Part shown: piece by piece, positions 24,688-32,828 of the stretch
How positions within the stretch are numbered: the first letter of the stretch is position 1
How the letters are laid out: each line of letters starts with the position of its first letter
Assembly: GCA_046296655.1 (NCBI GenBank)
Contig: JBKBLE010000009.1
Span: 1 to 64,000, forward strand
Direction: 5' to 3'
DNA length: 64,000 bases
DNA from: Cloacibacterium sp046296655
GTDB lineage: Bacteria > Bacteroidota > Bacteroidia > Flavobacteriales > Weeksellaceae
Position numbers and translations under genes: made by a program
Notes under the pieces: model-generated
The model's input: only the letters and a program-made list of their open reading frames with translations
Told to the model about the DNA's origin: nothing
The model's database searches: none

Positions 24688-25551
24688 TTAATCAAGTTTT
24701 AATTCGCTGAAACTCCATGAGTTTCCGTTGTAAATATTAAGGTCTACTTTTACATTAATTCCTTTTACGATGCCTTTTTCCGTGAATTGCCACATTTTCC
24801 ACGAGTCTTCTTCCGAAGGAACTAAAACATCATTGTAATTGGCTAGCCAAAGTGGATAATCGTCAAACTCGCCACGCAAATAATCTTTGTAATAATGGTA
24901 ATAAGTATAAATAATGGGTTTTTCACCGTATTTTTCTTCTATAATTTTACACCAAACCTTTAAATCCTCTATCAGTTTTTCCTTAGATTTTCTTCTGGGA
25001 ACTCTTTCGATGTCTAAAACAGGTCGTAAATCTCCGCTTTCTAAATGTACACTTTCTAAGAAATTATTGGCTTGTAAAATCGGATCTTCGTCTGCACGAT
25101 AAAAATGATAAGCACCTCTTGTAAGATTGTTTTCTTTGGCTAATTCCCAAAAATCATCAAAATGTTTATCTTTTTTTCGGTTTCCCATAGTCGCTCTCAT
25201 AATCACAAATTCTAATGGGATAGAACCATTGGCGATAGTGAGACTGTCCCATTTTATATCTTTTTTGTGCTGATAATGAGAAATGTCGAAACCAAAAATT
25301 TTATCATTATATTCAGTGATGATTTTATTGATTCTGGCGGTTTCTTCTTCGGAATTTTTTAAATTTTTATGTACAAATTTCTCAAAATACATGGCGTAAT
25401 AAAATGCCACTTTGTCTCTGAGATAAAGCCCAGTTCCGAGCAAGGTTAATCCTAAAATAGCCAACAAAATATATCTGCGAAAAAGATAATTTTTTCGTCT
25501 GGTTTTATGGATTTTTTTTCTTTTGGTAGCTTTTGGATTGGTTTTTGACAT
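24688..25551 (-). CDS. GH25 family lysozyme, membrane-anchored
   Basis: A 287-residue cell-wall hydrolase. A basic cytoplasmic start (MSKTNPKATKRKKIHKTRRK) is followed by one membrane segment at about 26-44, then a periplasmic glycoside hydrolase family 25 barrel. Catalytic acidic residues are in FGFDISHYQ near 89 and RPVLDIERV near 178; RGAYHFYR is also typical. It would cleave the muramic acid-N-acetylglucosamine bond of peptidoglycan. ATG 25551 is chosen; longer versions in frame overlap the divergent NDH gene and would be spacer. Confidence 0.9.
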   Translation of the reverse strand: MSKTNPKATKRKKIHKTRRKNYLFRRYILLAILGLTLLGTGLYLRDKVAFYYAMYFEKFVHKNLKNSEEETARINKIITEYNDKIFGFDISHYQHKKDIKWDSLTIANGSIPLEFVIMRATMGNRKKDKHFDDFWELAKENNLTRGAYHFYRADEDPILQANNFLESVHLESGDLRPVLDIERVPRRKSKEKLIEDLKVWCKIIEEKYGEKPIIYTYYHYYKDYLRGEFDDYPLWLANYNDVLVPSEEDSWKMWQFTEKGIVKGINVKVDLNIYNGNSWSFSELKLD

Positions 25552-25559
25552 AAGTTTTG

Positions 25560-25567
25560 CAAAAGTA
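25560..25567 (-). promoter_or_regulatory. Promoter -7 box of the GH25-hopJ unit
   Basis: On the minus strand TACTTTTG fits TAnnTTTG and ends 8 nt before the GH25 ATG. The divergent NDH promoter lies about 25 bp away. Confidence 0.55.
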
Positions 25568-25590
25568 AAATTTTTAGAAAATAAATTCAG

Positions 25591-25598
25591 TAACTTTG
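25591..25598 (+). promoter_or_regulatory. Promoter -7 box of the NDH-2 operon
   Basis: TAACTTTG ends 10 nt before ATG 25609. Confidence 0.6.
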
Positions 25599-25608
25599 CC
25601 AGAATCTT

Positions 25609-26874
25609 ATGGAAATTAGAGATAAAATAATCGTCATCGGTGGTGGTTTTGCAGGATTGCAATTCGCTAAAAAACTTAATGGCAATCGTACCAAGAAATT
25701 GGTGATGATTGACAAGGTGAATCATCATATGTTTCAGCCATTATTTTATCAAGTAGCTTGCGGAAGAATTGAGCCTTCTAATATTTCGTTTCCGTTTAGA
25801 AAGATTTTTCAGCGTTCTAAAAATATTCAATTTAGAATGACGGAAGTGAAACAGATTATTCCTTCGGAAAATAAAATTATTACAGAAGACCATGTTTTTC
25901 ACTATGATAAATTGGTGATTGCAACTGGTTGTAAAACGAATTTCTTTGGAAATCAAAAAATAGAAAATCTGGCTTTTGGGATGAAAAATACTCATGAAGC
26001 GATTTCTATAAGAAACCATGTTTTGCTCACTTTCGAAAAACTCATCATTGAAAAAAGCAGAAGTGATGATGGCAATTGGAACATCGTAATCGTAGGTTCT
26101 GGGCCAACTGGTGTGGAATTGGCTGGTGCTTTTGCCGAAATGAAAAGAGAAATCTTGCCAAGAGATTATCCTAGAATGAATTTTGATAATTTAGAAATTA
26201 TTTTGGTGAGTTCTACCGAAAAACCTTTGGCGGTAATGAGCGAAGAATCTCAAGAAAAATCTGAACAATATTTGAAAGATTTGGGCGTGAGATTTATCTC
26301 AAACGATATGGTGACGGATTATGATGGCGATAGAGTTTATCTGAGTTCGGGTAATGTTATTCCGAGTAATAATGTGATTTGGGCAGCAGGTGTTACTGGG
26401 AATATTATTGAAGGATTAACCGAAAATTCCATTAAAAATAACAGATACATTGTAGACCGATACAATAAAATAGTAGGATTTGATAATATTTATGCGATAG
26501 GAGACATTGCCTACATGGAAACCCCAAAATATCCAAATGGTCATCCTCAAGTGGCGAATGTAGCGATTAATCAAGGGAAAAATTTGGCTAAAAATTTCTT
26601 GAAAAAATCAAAGAATGAGTGGCAACCTTACGAATATGATGACAAAGGAAGCATGGCAACCATTGGGAAGCATAGAGCAGTAGTAGATTTGCCAAAATTT
26701 AAGTTTCAAGGGATTTTTGCGTGGTATTTTTGGATGTTTCTTCATTTAATGTTGATTTTAAGTGTGAGAAATAAACTTGCCATTTTCTTCAATTGGATGT
26801 GGAGTTATATTAATAGAGATTCTACGCTTCGCTTAATCATCATCCCGAATAAAAAAAATAAAACCGAACAATGA
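25609..26874 (+). CDS. Type II NADH:quinone oxidoreductase
   Basis: A 421-residue single-subunit flavoprotein that oxidises NADH and reduces quinone without pumping protons. The FAD-binding motif IVIGGGFAGLQFAKKL is at about residues 8-23, the NADH-binding VIVGSGPTGVELAGAFAE near 162-179, and the second flavin motif IYAIGDIA near 299. A hydrophobic amphipathic C-terminus (WYFWMFLHLMLIL) anchors it to the membrane face. It coexists here with the proton-pumping Complex I at 53.7-64 kb. Its stop overlaps the trmD start (ATGA). Confidence 0.92.
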   Translation: MEIRDKIIVIGGGFAGLQFAKKLNGNRTKKLVMIDKVNHHMFQPLFYQVACGRIEPSNISFPFRKIFQRSKNIQFRMTEVKQIIPSENKIITEDHVFHYDKLVIATGCKTNFFGNQKIENLAFGMKNTHEAISIRNHVLLTFEKLIIEKSRSDDGNWNIVIVGSGPTGVELAGAFAEMKREILPRDYPRMNFDNLEIILVSSTEKPLAVMSEESQEKSEQYLKDLGVRFISNDMVTDYDGDRVYLSSGNVIPSNNVIWAAGVTGNIIEGLTENSIKNNRYIVDRYNKIVGFDNIYAIGDIAYMETPKYPNGHPQVANVAINQGKNLAKNFLKKSKNEWQPYEYDDKGSMATIGKHRAVVDLPKFKFQGIFAWYFWMFLHLMLILSVRNKLAIFFNWMWSYINRDSTLRLIIIPNKKNKTEQ

Positions 26875-27551
26875 GAATAGATATTATAAGTGCAGTTCCT
26901 GATTTATTAGAAAGTCCTTTCAAAACTTCCATCCTGAAAAGAGCAATGGAAAAAGGTTTGGCAGAAGTTCATTTTCATAATGTTCGTGATTTTGCATTTA
27001 ACAAACATCGTCAAATAGATGATACAGTTTATGGTGGTGGCGCTGGAATGGTAATGATGTGTGAACCATTAGACTTATGTATTTCTCAGTTGAAATCTGA
27101 GAGAGAGTATGATGATATTATTTACTTAACTCCGGATGGAGAAACTTTCAACCAAAAAATAGCGAATTCTTACTCGCTGAAGAAAAATTTAATTCTGCTT
27201 TGTGGTCATTATAAAGGAATAGACCAAAGAATTAGAGATTTACACATTACCAGAGAAATTTCGATTGGTGATTTTGTGCTAACTGGTGGCGAATTGGCAG
27301 CTTGTGTAGTTGCAGATGCAATTATTCGTCTTTTGCCAGGCGTTTTAAATGATGAACAATCTGCTTTGACGGATAGTTTTCAAGATGATTTGCTTTCTCC
27401 GCCTATTTATACCAAACCAGAGGTTTACAAAGGAATGCGAGTTCCAGAAGTCCTTTTAAGCGGTAATTTTGGGAAAATTGAAGAATGGAGACATCAGAAA
27501 GCAATAGAAATTACCCAGCAGAAAAGACCAGATTTATTAAAAGATTTCTAA
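26871..27551 (+). CDS. trmD: tRNA (guanine-N1)-methyltransferase
   Basis: Methylates G37 of tRNAs that read CNN and related codons, preventing +1 frameshifting. The trefoil-knot SAM-binding region is clear: YGGGAGMVM near residue 57, LLCGHYKGIDQR near 107 and SIGDFVLTGGELA near 130. Length is 226 residues, as usual. It overlaps the NDH-2 gene by 4 bp, so it is translationally coupled. It is not next to rimM-rplS as in many bacteria. Confidence 0.96.
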   Translation: MRIDIISAVPDLLESPFKTSILKRAMEKGLAEVHFHNVRDFAFNKHRQIDDTVYGGGAGMVMMCEPLDLCISQLKSEREYDDIIYLTPDGETFNQKIANSYSLKKNLILLCGHYKGIDQRIRDLHITREISIGDFVLTGGELAACVVADAIIRLLPGVLNDEQSALTDSFQDDLLSPPIYTKPEVYKGMRVPEVLLSGNFGKIEEWRHQKAIEITQQKRPDLLKDF

Positions 27552-27604
27552 TCATAATAAATTATTTTTACTAGATTTACAATCCGAAAAGTTGAGGCAA
27601 GGCT

Positions 27605-28561
27605 ATGGAGAATTTTTTGAAAAAAGAACTTGTCATGTTCTATAATGTAGAAAACTTGTTTTCTCCAGACCCTAAACCAACACATTTTTTAGATCCTACC
27701 ATATCTGGATTAAGGAATTGGGACAAAAGAAAGTATCAGAATAAACTTCGAAAAATTGCCAATGTTTTTAGGCTAATCGAAGAAAAAGAAGCGGTGCTTC
27801 CGATGATTGTAGGTTTGTGTGAAGTGAATAATGAAGAGGTTTTACAAGACTTGATTCAACAAGAGCCCCTTCAAAATTATGATTTTGTTCATTATAATTC
27901 TTTAGATGAAAGAGGCGTAGATACAGCGCTTCTGTACGATAAGAGAAAAATAGAATTAGTAGATTCTGAAGCTATTTCTTTTATTTTCGAGGGAGTGAAT
28001 GAAGAGCAAGATGAGTATTATGATACGACCAGAGATGTTCTTTTTTGTAAATTGAAATACAATGATGAATTGCTCAATGTTTTTGTGGCACATCTTCCTT
28101 CAAAAAGAGAAAAAGATGTAAACAAACCCAAAAGAGATTACATTCTTCATTCAATTAAAGAAAGAGTTCTCACATTATTAGAAAAAGAAGAACCTGTAAT
28201 AATTTGTGGAGATTTTAACGATGACCCGATTGAAGAAAATCTAAATAATTTATTATATGACAATGGAGTTGATAAAATCTTAGTGAATCCATACATAGAA
28301 TTGTACAATAATAAAATTTATTCTACGTTTCACTACAACCAAGGACTGTTGTTCGATCAGATTCTATTTTCTAATCATTTCTTTTTGCCTATTTCCTCAT
28401 TAGCATTTAAAAGTGCTGTAGTCTTTAATTCAGAAAAATTAAGCAATTGGGACAAAAAGTTTAAAGGAAGACCTTTTAGAACTTTTGCAGGAACCAGATA
28501 TCTTGGTGGGTATAGTGATCATTATCCCGTTTATACAATTTTAGAAACAAAAGACAATTAA
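27605..28561 (+). CDS. Endonuclease/exonuclease/phosphatase family protein
   Basis: A 318-residue protein of the EEP superfamily. Metal and catalytic motifs in order: MFYNVENLFSPD at residues 11-22, GLCEVNNEEVL near 78, CGDFNDDP near 200 and the C-terminal GGYSDHYPVY with the catalytic histidine. There is no signal peptide, so it is cytoplasmic. Similar proteins in Bacteroidota are annotated as endonucleases; the substrate could be DNA, RNA or a phosphate ester. It lies between trmD and the Lrp gene with short spacers and may belong to one transcript. Confidence 0.88.
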   Translation: MENFLKKELVMFYNVENLFSPDPKPTHFLDPTISGLRNWDKRKYQNKLRKIANVFRLIEEKEAVLPMIVGLCEVNNEEVLQDLIQQEPLQNYDFVHYNSLDERGVDTALLYDKRKIELVDSEAISFIFEGVNEEQDEYYDTTRDVLFCKLKYNDELLNVFVAHLPSKREKDVNKPKRDYILHSIKERVLTLLEKEEPVIICGDFNDDPIEENLNNLLYDNGVDKILVNPYIELYNNKIYSTFHYNQGLLFDQILFSNHFFLPISSLAFKSAVVFNSEKLSNWDKKFKGRPFRTFAGTRYLGGYSDHYPVYTILETKDN

Positions 28562-28568
28562 ATTAAAA

Positions 28569-29039
28569 ATGAAAAGCGTTACAGAAGTAGGTTACAAGCT
28601 AGATGCAATAGATAAAAAAATAATCTATATGCTCATGGACAATGCCAAAACATCTTTGGCTCAAATTTCTAAAAACATTGGTATTTCTACCACTGCTGTA
28701 CATCAGAGAATAAAAAAACTAGAAACCGCAGGCGTAATAGAAAATTCTGTATCTTTTCTTAATCCAAGAAAAATAGGTTACAAAGTAGTTTCTTACATCG
28801 GCGTTTACATGGATCAGCCAAGTCATTTCCAAGAACTGATTAAATCTCTGAACGAAATTAATGAAATCGTAGAAGCTCATTATACTACAGGAAACTGGAC
28901 GGTTTTCCTTAAAGTGCTTTGTATTGATAATGATCATCTCATGCAAATTTTAAGCAAAATACAGAAGCTAAAAGGCGTTACTAGAACAGAAACTTTCATA
29001 TCTTTGGAGCAAAGTATTAACAGACAATTAAAAGTGTAA
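28569..29039 (+). CDS. Lrp/AsnC family transcriptional regulator
   Basis: A 156-residue regulator. The N-terminal helix-turn-helix is at about residues 12-60 (LAQISKNIGISTTAVHQRIK) and the C-terminal RAM/ACT-like ligand domain at about 75-150 (GYKVVSYIGVYM, EAHYTTGNWTVFLKV). Such proteins form octamers and sense amino acids or other small effectors. It is followed after 4 nt by deoC and is likely cotranscribed, so a role in nucleoside or amino acid catabolism is possible but not shown. Confidence 0.93.
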   Translation: MKSVTEVGYKLDAIDKKIIYMLMDNAKTSLAQISKNIGISTTAVHQRIKKLETAGVIENSVSFLNPRKIGYKVVSYIGVYMDQPSHFQELIKSLNEINEIVEAHYTTGNWTVFLKVLCIDNDHLMQILSKIQKLKGVTRTETFISLEQSINRQLKV

Positions 29040-29043
29040 CGTT

Positions 29044-29787
29044 ATGAAAATCAACACTTATTTAGATTCTACTTATCTAAAAACTCCAGCTCAATCTGGT
29101 CTTACCGAAGAACAAACGCTAGAAACGGTAATTAATCTTGCCAAAGAAGCCATCGAAAATGACATTTTTGCAGTAATGATAAGACCTGATTATGTTAAAA
29201 AAATGAAGCAATTCCTTACAGAACAAAATTCTAACGTAGTAATCGGTACTGTAATCGGTTTCCACGAAGGAACTTATTCTAAAGAACATAAATTAGCTGA
29301 AGCTCAAAAAGCAATCGAAGACGGAGTAGATGAATTAGATTTCGTAATCAATTATGAAGCATACAAAAATGGTGAAGTAGATGCTGTGAAATCAGAATTT
29401 GTAGATTGTACAAAACTTTGCTTAGATAATGGTAAAATTGCAAAATGGATTATAGAAATCGCAGCGCTTACCGATGAGCAAATTGCAGATATTACCAAAA
29501 AAATCTCAACTTGGGCTGAAGAAAACTTCAAAGCTGAAGATTTACACAGAATATTTGTGAAATCATCTACAGGGTTCTACCAAACAGAAGGCGGAAAACC
29601 AAATGGAGCAACTGTAGAAGGAATTAAAATCATGCTAGAAAACGCAGGTTCACTTCCTGTAAAAGCTGCAGGTGGTGTAAGAACGCCAGAAGAAGCAGAA
29701 TATATGATTAACCTAGGTGTAAAAAGAATAGGAACATCTTCTGCAAAAGCTTTAATTAAAAACGAAGAAGTTTCCGGAGGTTACTAA
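29044..29787 (+). CDS. deoC: Deoxyribose-phosphate aldolase
   Basis: Cleaves 2-deoxyribose 5-phosphate into acetaldehyde and glyceraldehyde 3-phosphate. The Schiff-base lysine is in IFVKSSTGFY near residue 177, and the second conserved lysine in VKAAGGVRT near 206. DELDFVINY near 96 is also typical. Length is 247 residues, within the family range. It starts 4 nt after the Lrp regulator stop codon and ends at a bidirectional terminator. Confidence 0.95.
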   Translation: MKINTYLDSTYLKTPAQSGLTEEQTLETVINLAKEAIENDIFAVMIRPDYVKKMKQFLTEQNSNVVIGTVIGFHEGTYSKEHKLAEAQKAIEDGVDELDFVINYEAYKNGEVDAVKSEFVDCTKLCLDNGKIAKWIIEIAALTDEQIADITKKISTWAEENFKAEDLHRIFVKSSTGFYQTEGGKPNGATVEGIKIMLENAGSLPVKAAGGVRTPEEAEYMINLGVKRIGTSSAKALIKNEEVSGGY

Positions 29788-29813
29788 TCTTTAGAAATTT
29801 ACAAAAATAAAAA

Positions 29814-29846
29814 AAAAACCATCGAAGTTCGATGGTTTTTCTTTTT
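29814..29846. terminator. Bidirectional terminator after deoC
   Basis: AAAAACCATCGAA and TTCGATGGTTTTT form a near-perfect hairpin with A and T tails. It serves deoC (+) and the T9SS-tail gene (-). Confidence 0.88.
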
Positions 29847-29860
29847 TATGATTTAAAAAA

Positions 29861-30220
29861 TTATTGCTGTTTTACTACTTGCGTTACCTTTTGGGTATTG
29901 TCTGACAAAGTGTATTTCATTAAATATTTGCCAGGTTTCAGTTTGTCTAATCTAATTTCGGCGGTGTTCATGTTCACCATGGTTTCTGAAACTTGAGTCC
30001 CAATAATAGAGTAAAAAGTTACAGATTTTACCTTTAGCATTGGGTTTTTAGCTTTTACAATGATAAAATCTCTTGTAGGATTAGGATAAGCGACTAAAAC
30101 TCCGTCATCAGATTTTTGAGAATCAGATAGCGGTTCTCTTAATGTTTGTTGAGCTTTTGCTTCGCCCGAAAACATTAATAAACCTACCGTAAATAATATA
30201 AAATATAAAGTTCTTTTCAT
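29861..30220 (-). CDS. Tiny T9SS type A sorting-domain protein
   Basis: A 119-residue secreted protein. Residues 1-24 form a signal peptide (MKRTLYFILFTVGLLMFSGE, then AKA). Only about 15-20 residues of passenger follow before the type IX secretion sorting domain, recognised by VAYPNPTRDFIIV near 43 and the late KLKPGKYLMKYTL motif. It is thus almost a free sorting tail. Proteins of this kind are targeted through the T9SS translocon to the cell surface. Function is unknown. It is transcribed convergently to deoC. Confidence 0.88.
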   Translation of the reverse strand: MKRTLYFILFTVGLLMFSGEAKAQQTLREPLSDSQKSDDGVLVAYPNPTRDFIIVKAKNPMLKVKSVTFYSIIGTQVSETMVNMNTAEIRLDKLKPGKYLMKYTLSDNTQKVTQVVKQQ

Positions 30221-30298
30221 TTTACTTAATTCATTCTTATCTCAAAGAATAAACAAATTTATTTAAACGAATTGATATACACAATAGTTATAAATAAC

Positions 30299-30306
30299 TA
30301 AATTTG
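30299..30306 (+). promoter_or_regulatory. Promoter -7 box of hemB
   Basis: TAAATTTG lies 29 nt before ATG 30336. Confidence 0.55.
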
Positions 30307-30335
30307 CAGAGTATAAAACAAACTTTGTTCCAAAA

Positions 30336-31328
30336 ATGATAATTTTTTCAAGAAATAGAAGATTACGTACTAACGAAAGCATCAGAAGTCTTGTGAGAGA
30401 AACAGTACTCACTACCAATGATTTTGTAATGCCAATGTTCGTAATGGAAGGCGAAAATGCACAGGAAGCTATTCCGTCAATGCCGGGAATTTTCCGCAGA
30501 ACAGTAGATTTAACGGTGAAAGAATGTAAAGAACTTTTTTCACTGGGTGTAAAAGCGGTGAACATATACATGAAAGTTCCAGAAAATTTAAAAGACAATC
30601 TCGGAACCGAAGCTTGGAATCCACATGGTTTGATGCAAAGAACCATCAGAGAAATTAAAAATGCCATTCCAGAAATGATTGTAATGCCAGATGTTGCATT
30701 AGACCCTTATTCAATCTATGGTCACGACGGAATTATTACCAACGGACAAGTAGACAATGATGCGACTAATGATGCTTTGGCAAGAATGTCTGTTTCTCAC
30801 GCAGAAGCAGGTGCAGATGTTGTGGCGCCAAGTGATATGATGGATGGTAGAGTTGCTGCAATTCGTCAAGCTTTAGAAGAAACAGGTCATACCAACGTAG
30901 GAATTTTGAGCTATGCAGCAAAATACGCAAGTTCATTCTACGGACCTTTCAGAAGTGCGTTAGATTCTGCTCCGAAAGATTTTCAGGAAATTCCAAAAGA
31001 TAAAAAGACCTACCAAATGGATTTTCATAATTCTAGAGAAGCCTTAAATGAAGTGTACAAAGACATCGAAGAAGGTGCAGATATTATTATGATAAAACCG
31101 GGTCTTCCGTATTTGGATATTGTAGCAAAAGTTCGTCAGGAAATAGATTTACCAATCGCAGTTTATAATGTGAGTGGAGAATATGCAATGCTAAAAGCGG
31201 CTGCTCAAAACGGTTGGTTAGATAATGACAAAGCTATAATAGAAAGCCTTACTTGTATTAAAAGAGCTGGTGCAGATATGATTTTCACCTATGCTGCCAA
31301 AGAAGCTGCTATTTTATTAAATAATTAG
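30336..31328 (+). CDS. hemB: Delta-aminolevulinic acid dehydratase (porphobilinogen synthase)
   Basis: Condenses two 5-aminolevulinate molecules to porphobilinogen in haem synthesis. The Schiff-base lysine is in IIMIKPGLPYLD near residue 252, and the second active-site lysine in LSYAAKYASSFYGPFR near 195. The region that carries zinc-binding cysteines in zinc enzymes reads DVALDPYSIYGHDG here, without cysteines, so a magnesium-type enzyme is likely. Length is 330 residues. Its stop codon directly abuts a GC-rich palindromic element. Confidence 0.96.
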   Translation: MIIFSRNRRLRTNESIRSLVRETVLTTNDFVMPMFVMEGENAQEAIPSMPGIFRRTVDLTVKECKELFSLGVKAVNIYMKVPENLKDNLGTEAWNPHGLMQRTIREIKNAIPEMIVMPDVALDPYSIYGHDGIITNGQVDNDATNDALARMSVSHAEAGADVVAPSDMMDGRVAAIRQALEETGHTNVGILSYAAKYASSFYGPFRSALDSAPKDFQEIPKDKKTYQMDFHNSREALNEVYKDIEEGADIIMIKPGLPYLDIVAKVRQEIDLPIAVYNVSGEYAMLKAAAQNGWLDNDKAIIESLTCIKRAGADMIFTYAAKEAAILLNN

Positions 31329-31424
31329 GGCGCCAAATTCCAGCTTTCGCTACTCGCTTTTTTTCTGCGGCGGCGAAGCCGCCGCAGAAAAAAGAGCTCA
31401 AACATGCCGCTCAATCTGGGGCGC
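31328..31424. repeat. GC-rich palindromic element A
   Basis: A 16-bp perfect stem (31359-31374 with 31378-31393, containing CTGCGGCGGC/GCCGCCGCAG) with a GAA loop is nested in an outer imperfect repeat (GGCGCC...CCAG and CTGGGGCGC). The element begins at the hemB stop codon. Its base composition contrasts sharply with the AT-rich surroundings. A related element lies at 36823-36966. Confidence 0.8.
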
Positions 31425-31485
31425 AAGTTTAGAAATTTTTAGAACCTATTTTTCTAAAAATAACTTACAGTAAAAAAATATAACC

Positions 31486-31534
31486 AACCCTTTCTGCGTT
31501 TTATGCACATTCAAAAAACGCAGAAAGGGTTTTG
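31486..31534 (+). terminator. Terminator-like hairpin downstream of hemB
   Basis: A 17-bp perfect stem (31486-31502 with 31515-31531, AACCCTTTCTGCGTTTT on the left arm) with a 12-nt loop is followed by TTTG. The rest of the 400-bp stretch 31329-31728 is AT-rich and shows no gene. Confidence 0.6.
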
Positions 31535-31728
31535 CAATTTTAAAAATCAATTTGTAGAATTGGATAGGTTTTATGATGTTCAAAATTTACAATAGGAATG
31601 TTAAAATAAAAAAGCTATCTTACACATGAAATTTTATCATAATCAGAAAGGAAAATGTTAATTCTGTCGTAAATAGTAAAATAGCATATGCTTTAAAAGA
31701 AAATTAAGAACACAACAATAGATTAATT

Positions 31729-31926
31729 ATGGGCTTAATATTTATAATACTTGGATTTGTAATTTTGTTTTTTAATTTGAGATTTAAAAACAAACCTCTT
31801 AAAGATGCTATAGGAGGAGGAATATATGACAAAATGGTAAATTCAAGAATGTGGATTTGGTGTATTTTAGCATTTTTGCTAGGGATAATAAAAATTATTC
31901 AAGATATATACACATTTTTTGAATAA
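31729..31926 (+). CDS. Small hypothetical membrane protein (65 aa)
   Basis: A 65-residue reading frame with two predicted membrane segments (MGLIFIILGFVILFFNLRF and MWIWCILAFLLGIIKIIQ) separated by a short polar loop KNKPLKDAIGGGIYDKMVNS. The composition is that of a genuine small membrane protein and not of translated spacer. I do not recognise a family. It lies alone between hemB and lptB. Coding status needs homologues to confirm it. Confidence 0.45.
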   Translation: MGLIFIILGFVILFFNLRFKNKPLKDAIGGGIYDKMVNSRMWIWCILAFLLGIIKIIQDIYTFFE

Positions 31927-31981
31927 GTTAGGATACTTTGGTAGGCACACTCAACGAATATTTTAAAAGTTACCAAATCAC

Positions 31982-32044
31982 CCGACATCTAACATCCATC
32001 TTCCGACTTCCGACTTCCGACTTACAACTTCATACTTCTGACTT
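31982..32044. repeat. Nine-unit heptamer tract upstream of lptB
   Basis: Exactly 63 bp can be cut into nine 7-bp units: CCGACAT, CTAACAT, CCATCTT, three CCGACTT, ACAACTT, CATACTT, CTGACTT. It is the longest such tract in the window and ends 7 bp before the lptB promoter box. Confidence 0.88.
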
Positions 32045-32050
32045 TTTTCA

Positions 32051-32058
32051 TATCTTTG
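32051..32058 (+). promoter_or_regulatory. Promoter -7 box of lptB
   Basis: TATCTTTG ends 5 nt before ATG 32064; the mRNA is probably leaderless. Confidence 0.65.
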
Positions 32059-32063
32059 TCTCT

Positions 32064-32792
32064 ATGATTTTACGTGGCGAAAATTTAATTAAAGAATACG
32101 GACCCAAAAAAGTAGTAAAAGGCGTTTCCGTAGAAGTAAAAAAAGGAGAAATTGTAGGTTTACTTGGACCAAATGGTGCAGGAAAAACTACTACTTTCTA
32201 TATGATTGTGGGATTGGTAAAACCTACTTCTGGCAAAATTACGCTAGACGGAAAAGATATTACCAATGATGCCATGTATAAACGTGCGCAAAAAGGAATT
32301 GGTTATTTGGCTCAGGAAGCTTCTGTTTTTAGAAAGCTGTCGGTAGAAGATAATATTTTAGGCGTTTTACAACTCACCAATAAATCTAAAGAAGAACAAA
32401 TCCGCAGAACCAACGAACTGATTGAAGAATTTTCTTTAGAACACGTTCGTAAAAACCGTGGAGATTTACTTTCTGGTGGTGAAAGACGTAGAACCGAAAT
32501 CGCGCGTTGCCTCGCTACAGACCCAGATTTCATTCTTTTGGATGAACCTTTTGCAGGAGTAGACCCAATTGCGGTAGAAGATATTCAAAAAATCATTAGA
32601 AGTTTGGTGAAAAAAGACATAGGTGTTTTAATTACTGACCACAATGTTCAACAAACTTTAGCGATTACCAATAAAACCTACATCATGTTCGAAGGAAACA
32701 TCTTGAAAGAAGGTTTACCAGAAGATTTAGCCAATGACCCACAAGTAAGACAAGCTTATTTGGGTGAGAATTTTAAATTTGAAAAATTCTAA
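32064..32792 (+). CDS. lptB: LPS export ABC transporter ATP-binding protein
   Basis: ATPase that powers extraction of lipopolysaccharide from the inner membrane with LptF/G. Walker A GPNGAGKTTTF is at about residues 38-48, the signature LSGGERRRTEIARCL near 137, and Walker B FILLDEPFAGVDP near 156. The EPFAGVDP form is typical of LptB. Length from ATG 32064 is 242 residues, normal for the family. A longer frame from 31938 only translates the heptamer tract and promoter, so it is rejected. Confidence 0.94.
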   Translation: MILRGENLIKEYGPKKVVKGVSVEVKKGEIVGLLGPNGAGKTTTFYMIVGLVKPTSGKITLDGKDITNDAMYKRAQKGIGYLAQEASVFRKLSVEDNILGVLQLTNKSKEEQIRRTNELIEEFSLEHVRKNRGDLLSGGERRRTEIARCLATDPDFILLDEPFAGVDPIAVEDIQKIIRSLVKKDIGVLITDHNVQQTLAITNKTYIMFEGNILKEGLPEDLANDPQVRQAYLGENFKFEKF

Positions 32793-32826
32793 ACATCCAT
32801 CATCTAACTTCCAACATCCATCAATT
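32792..32826. repeat. Heptamer tract between lptB and the cobalamin adenosyltransferase gene
   Basis: Five 7-bp units: AACATCC, ATCATCT, AACTTCC, AACATCC, ATCAATT. It starts at the lptB stop codon and fills the whole spacer. Confidence 0.75.
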
Positions 32827-32828
32827 TT

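Noticed and set aside
25552..25728. N-terminal 59-residue extension of the GH25 lysozyme.
   Set aside because: It overlaps the divergent NDH-2 coding sequence and both promoters. MSKTNPKAT at 25551 is followed directly by a normal membrane anchor.
31938..32063. N-terminal 42-residue extension of LptB.
   Set aside because: It translates the nine-unit heptamer tract and the -7 box. LptB similarity begins at ATG 32064.
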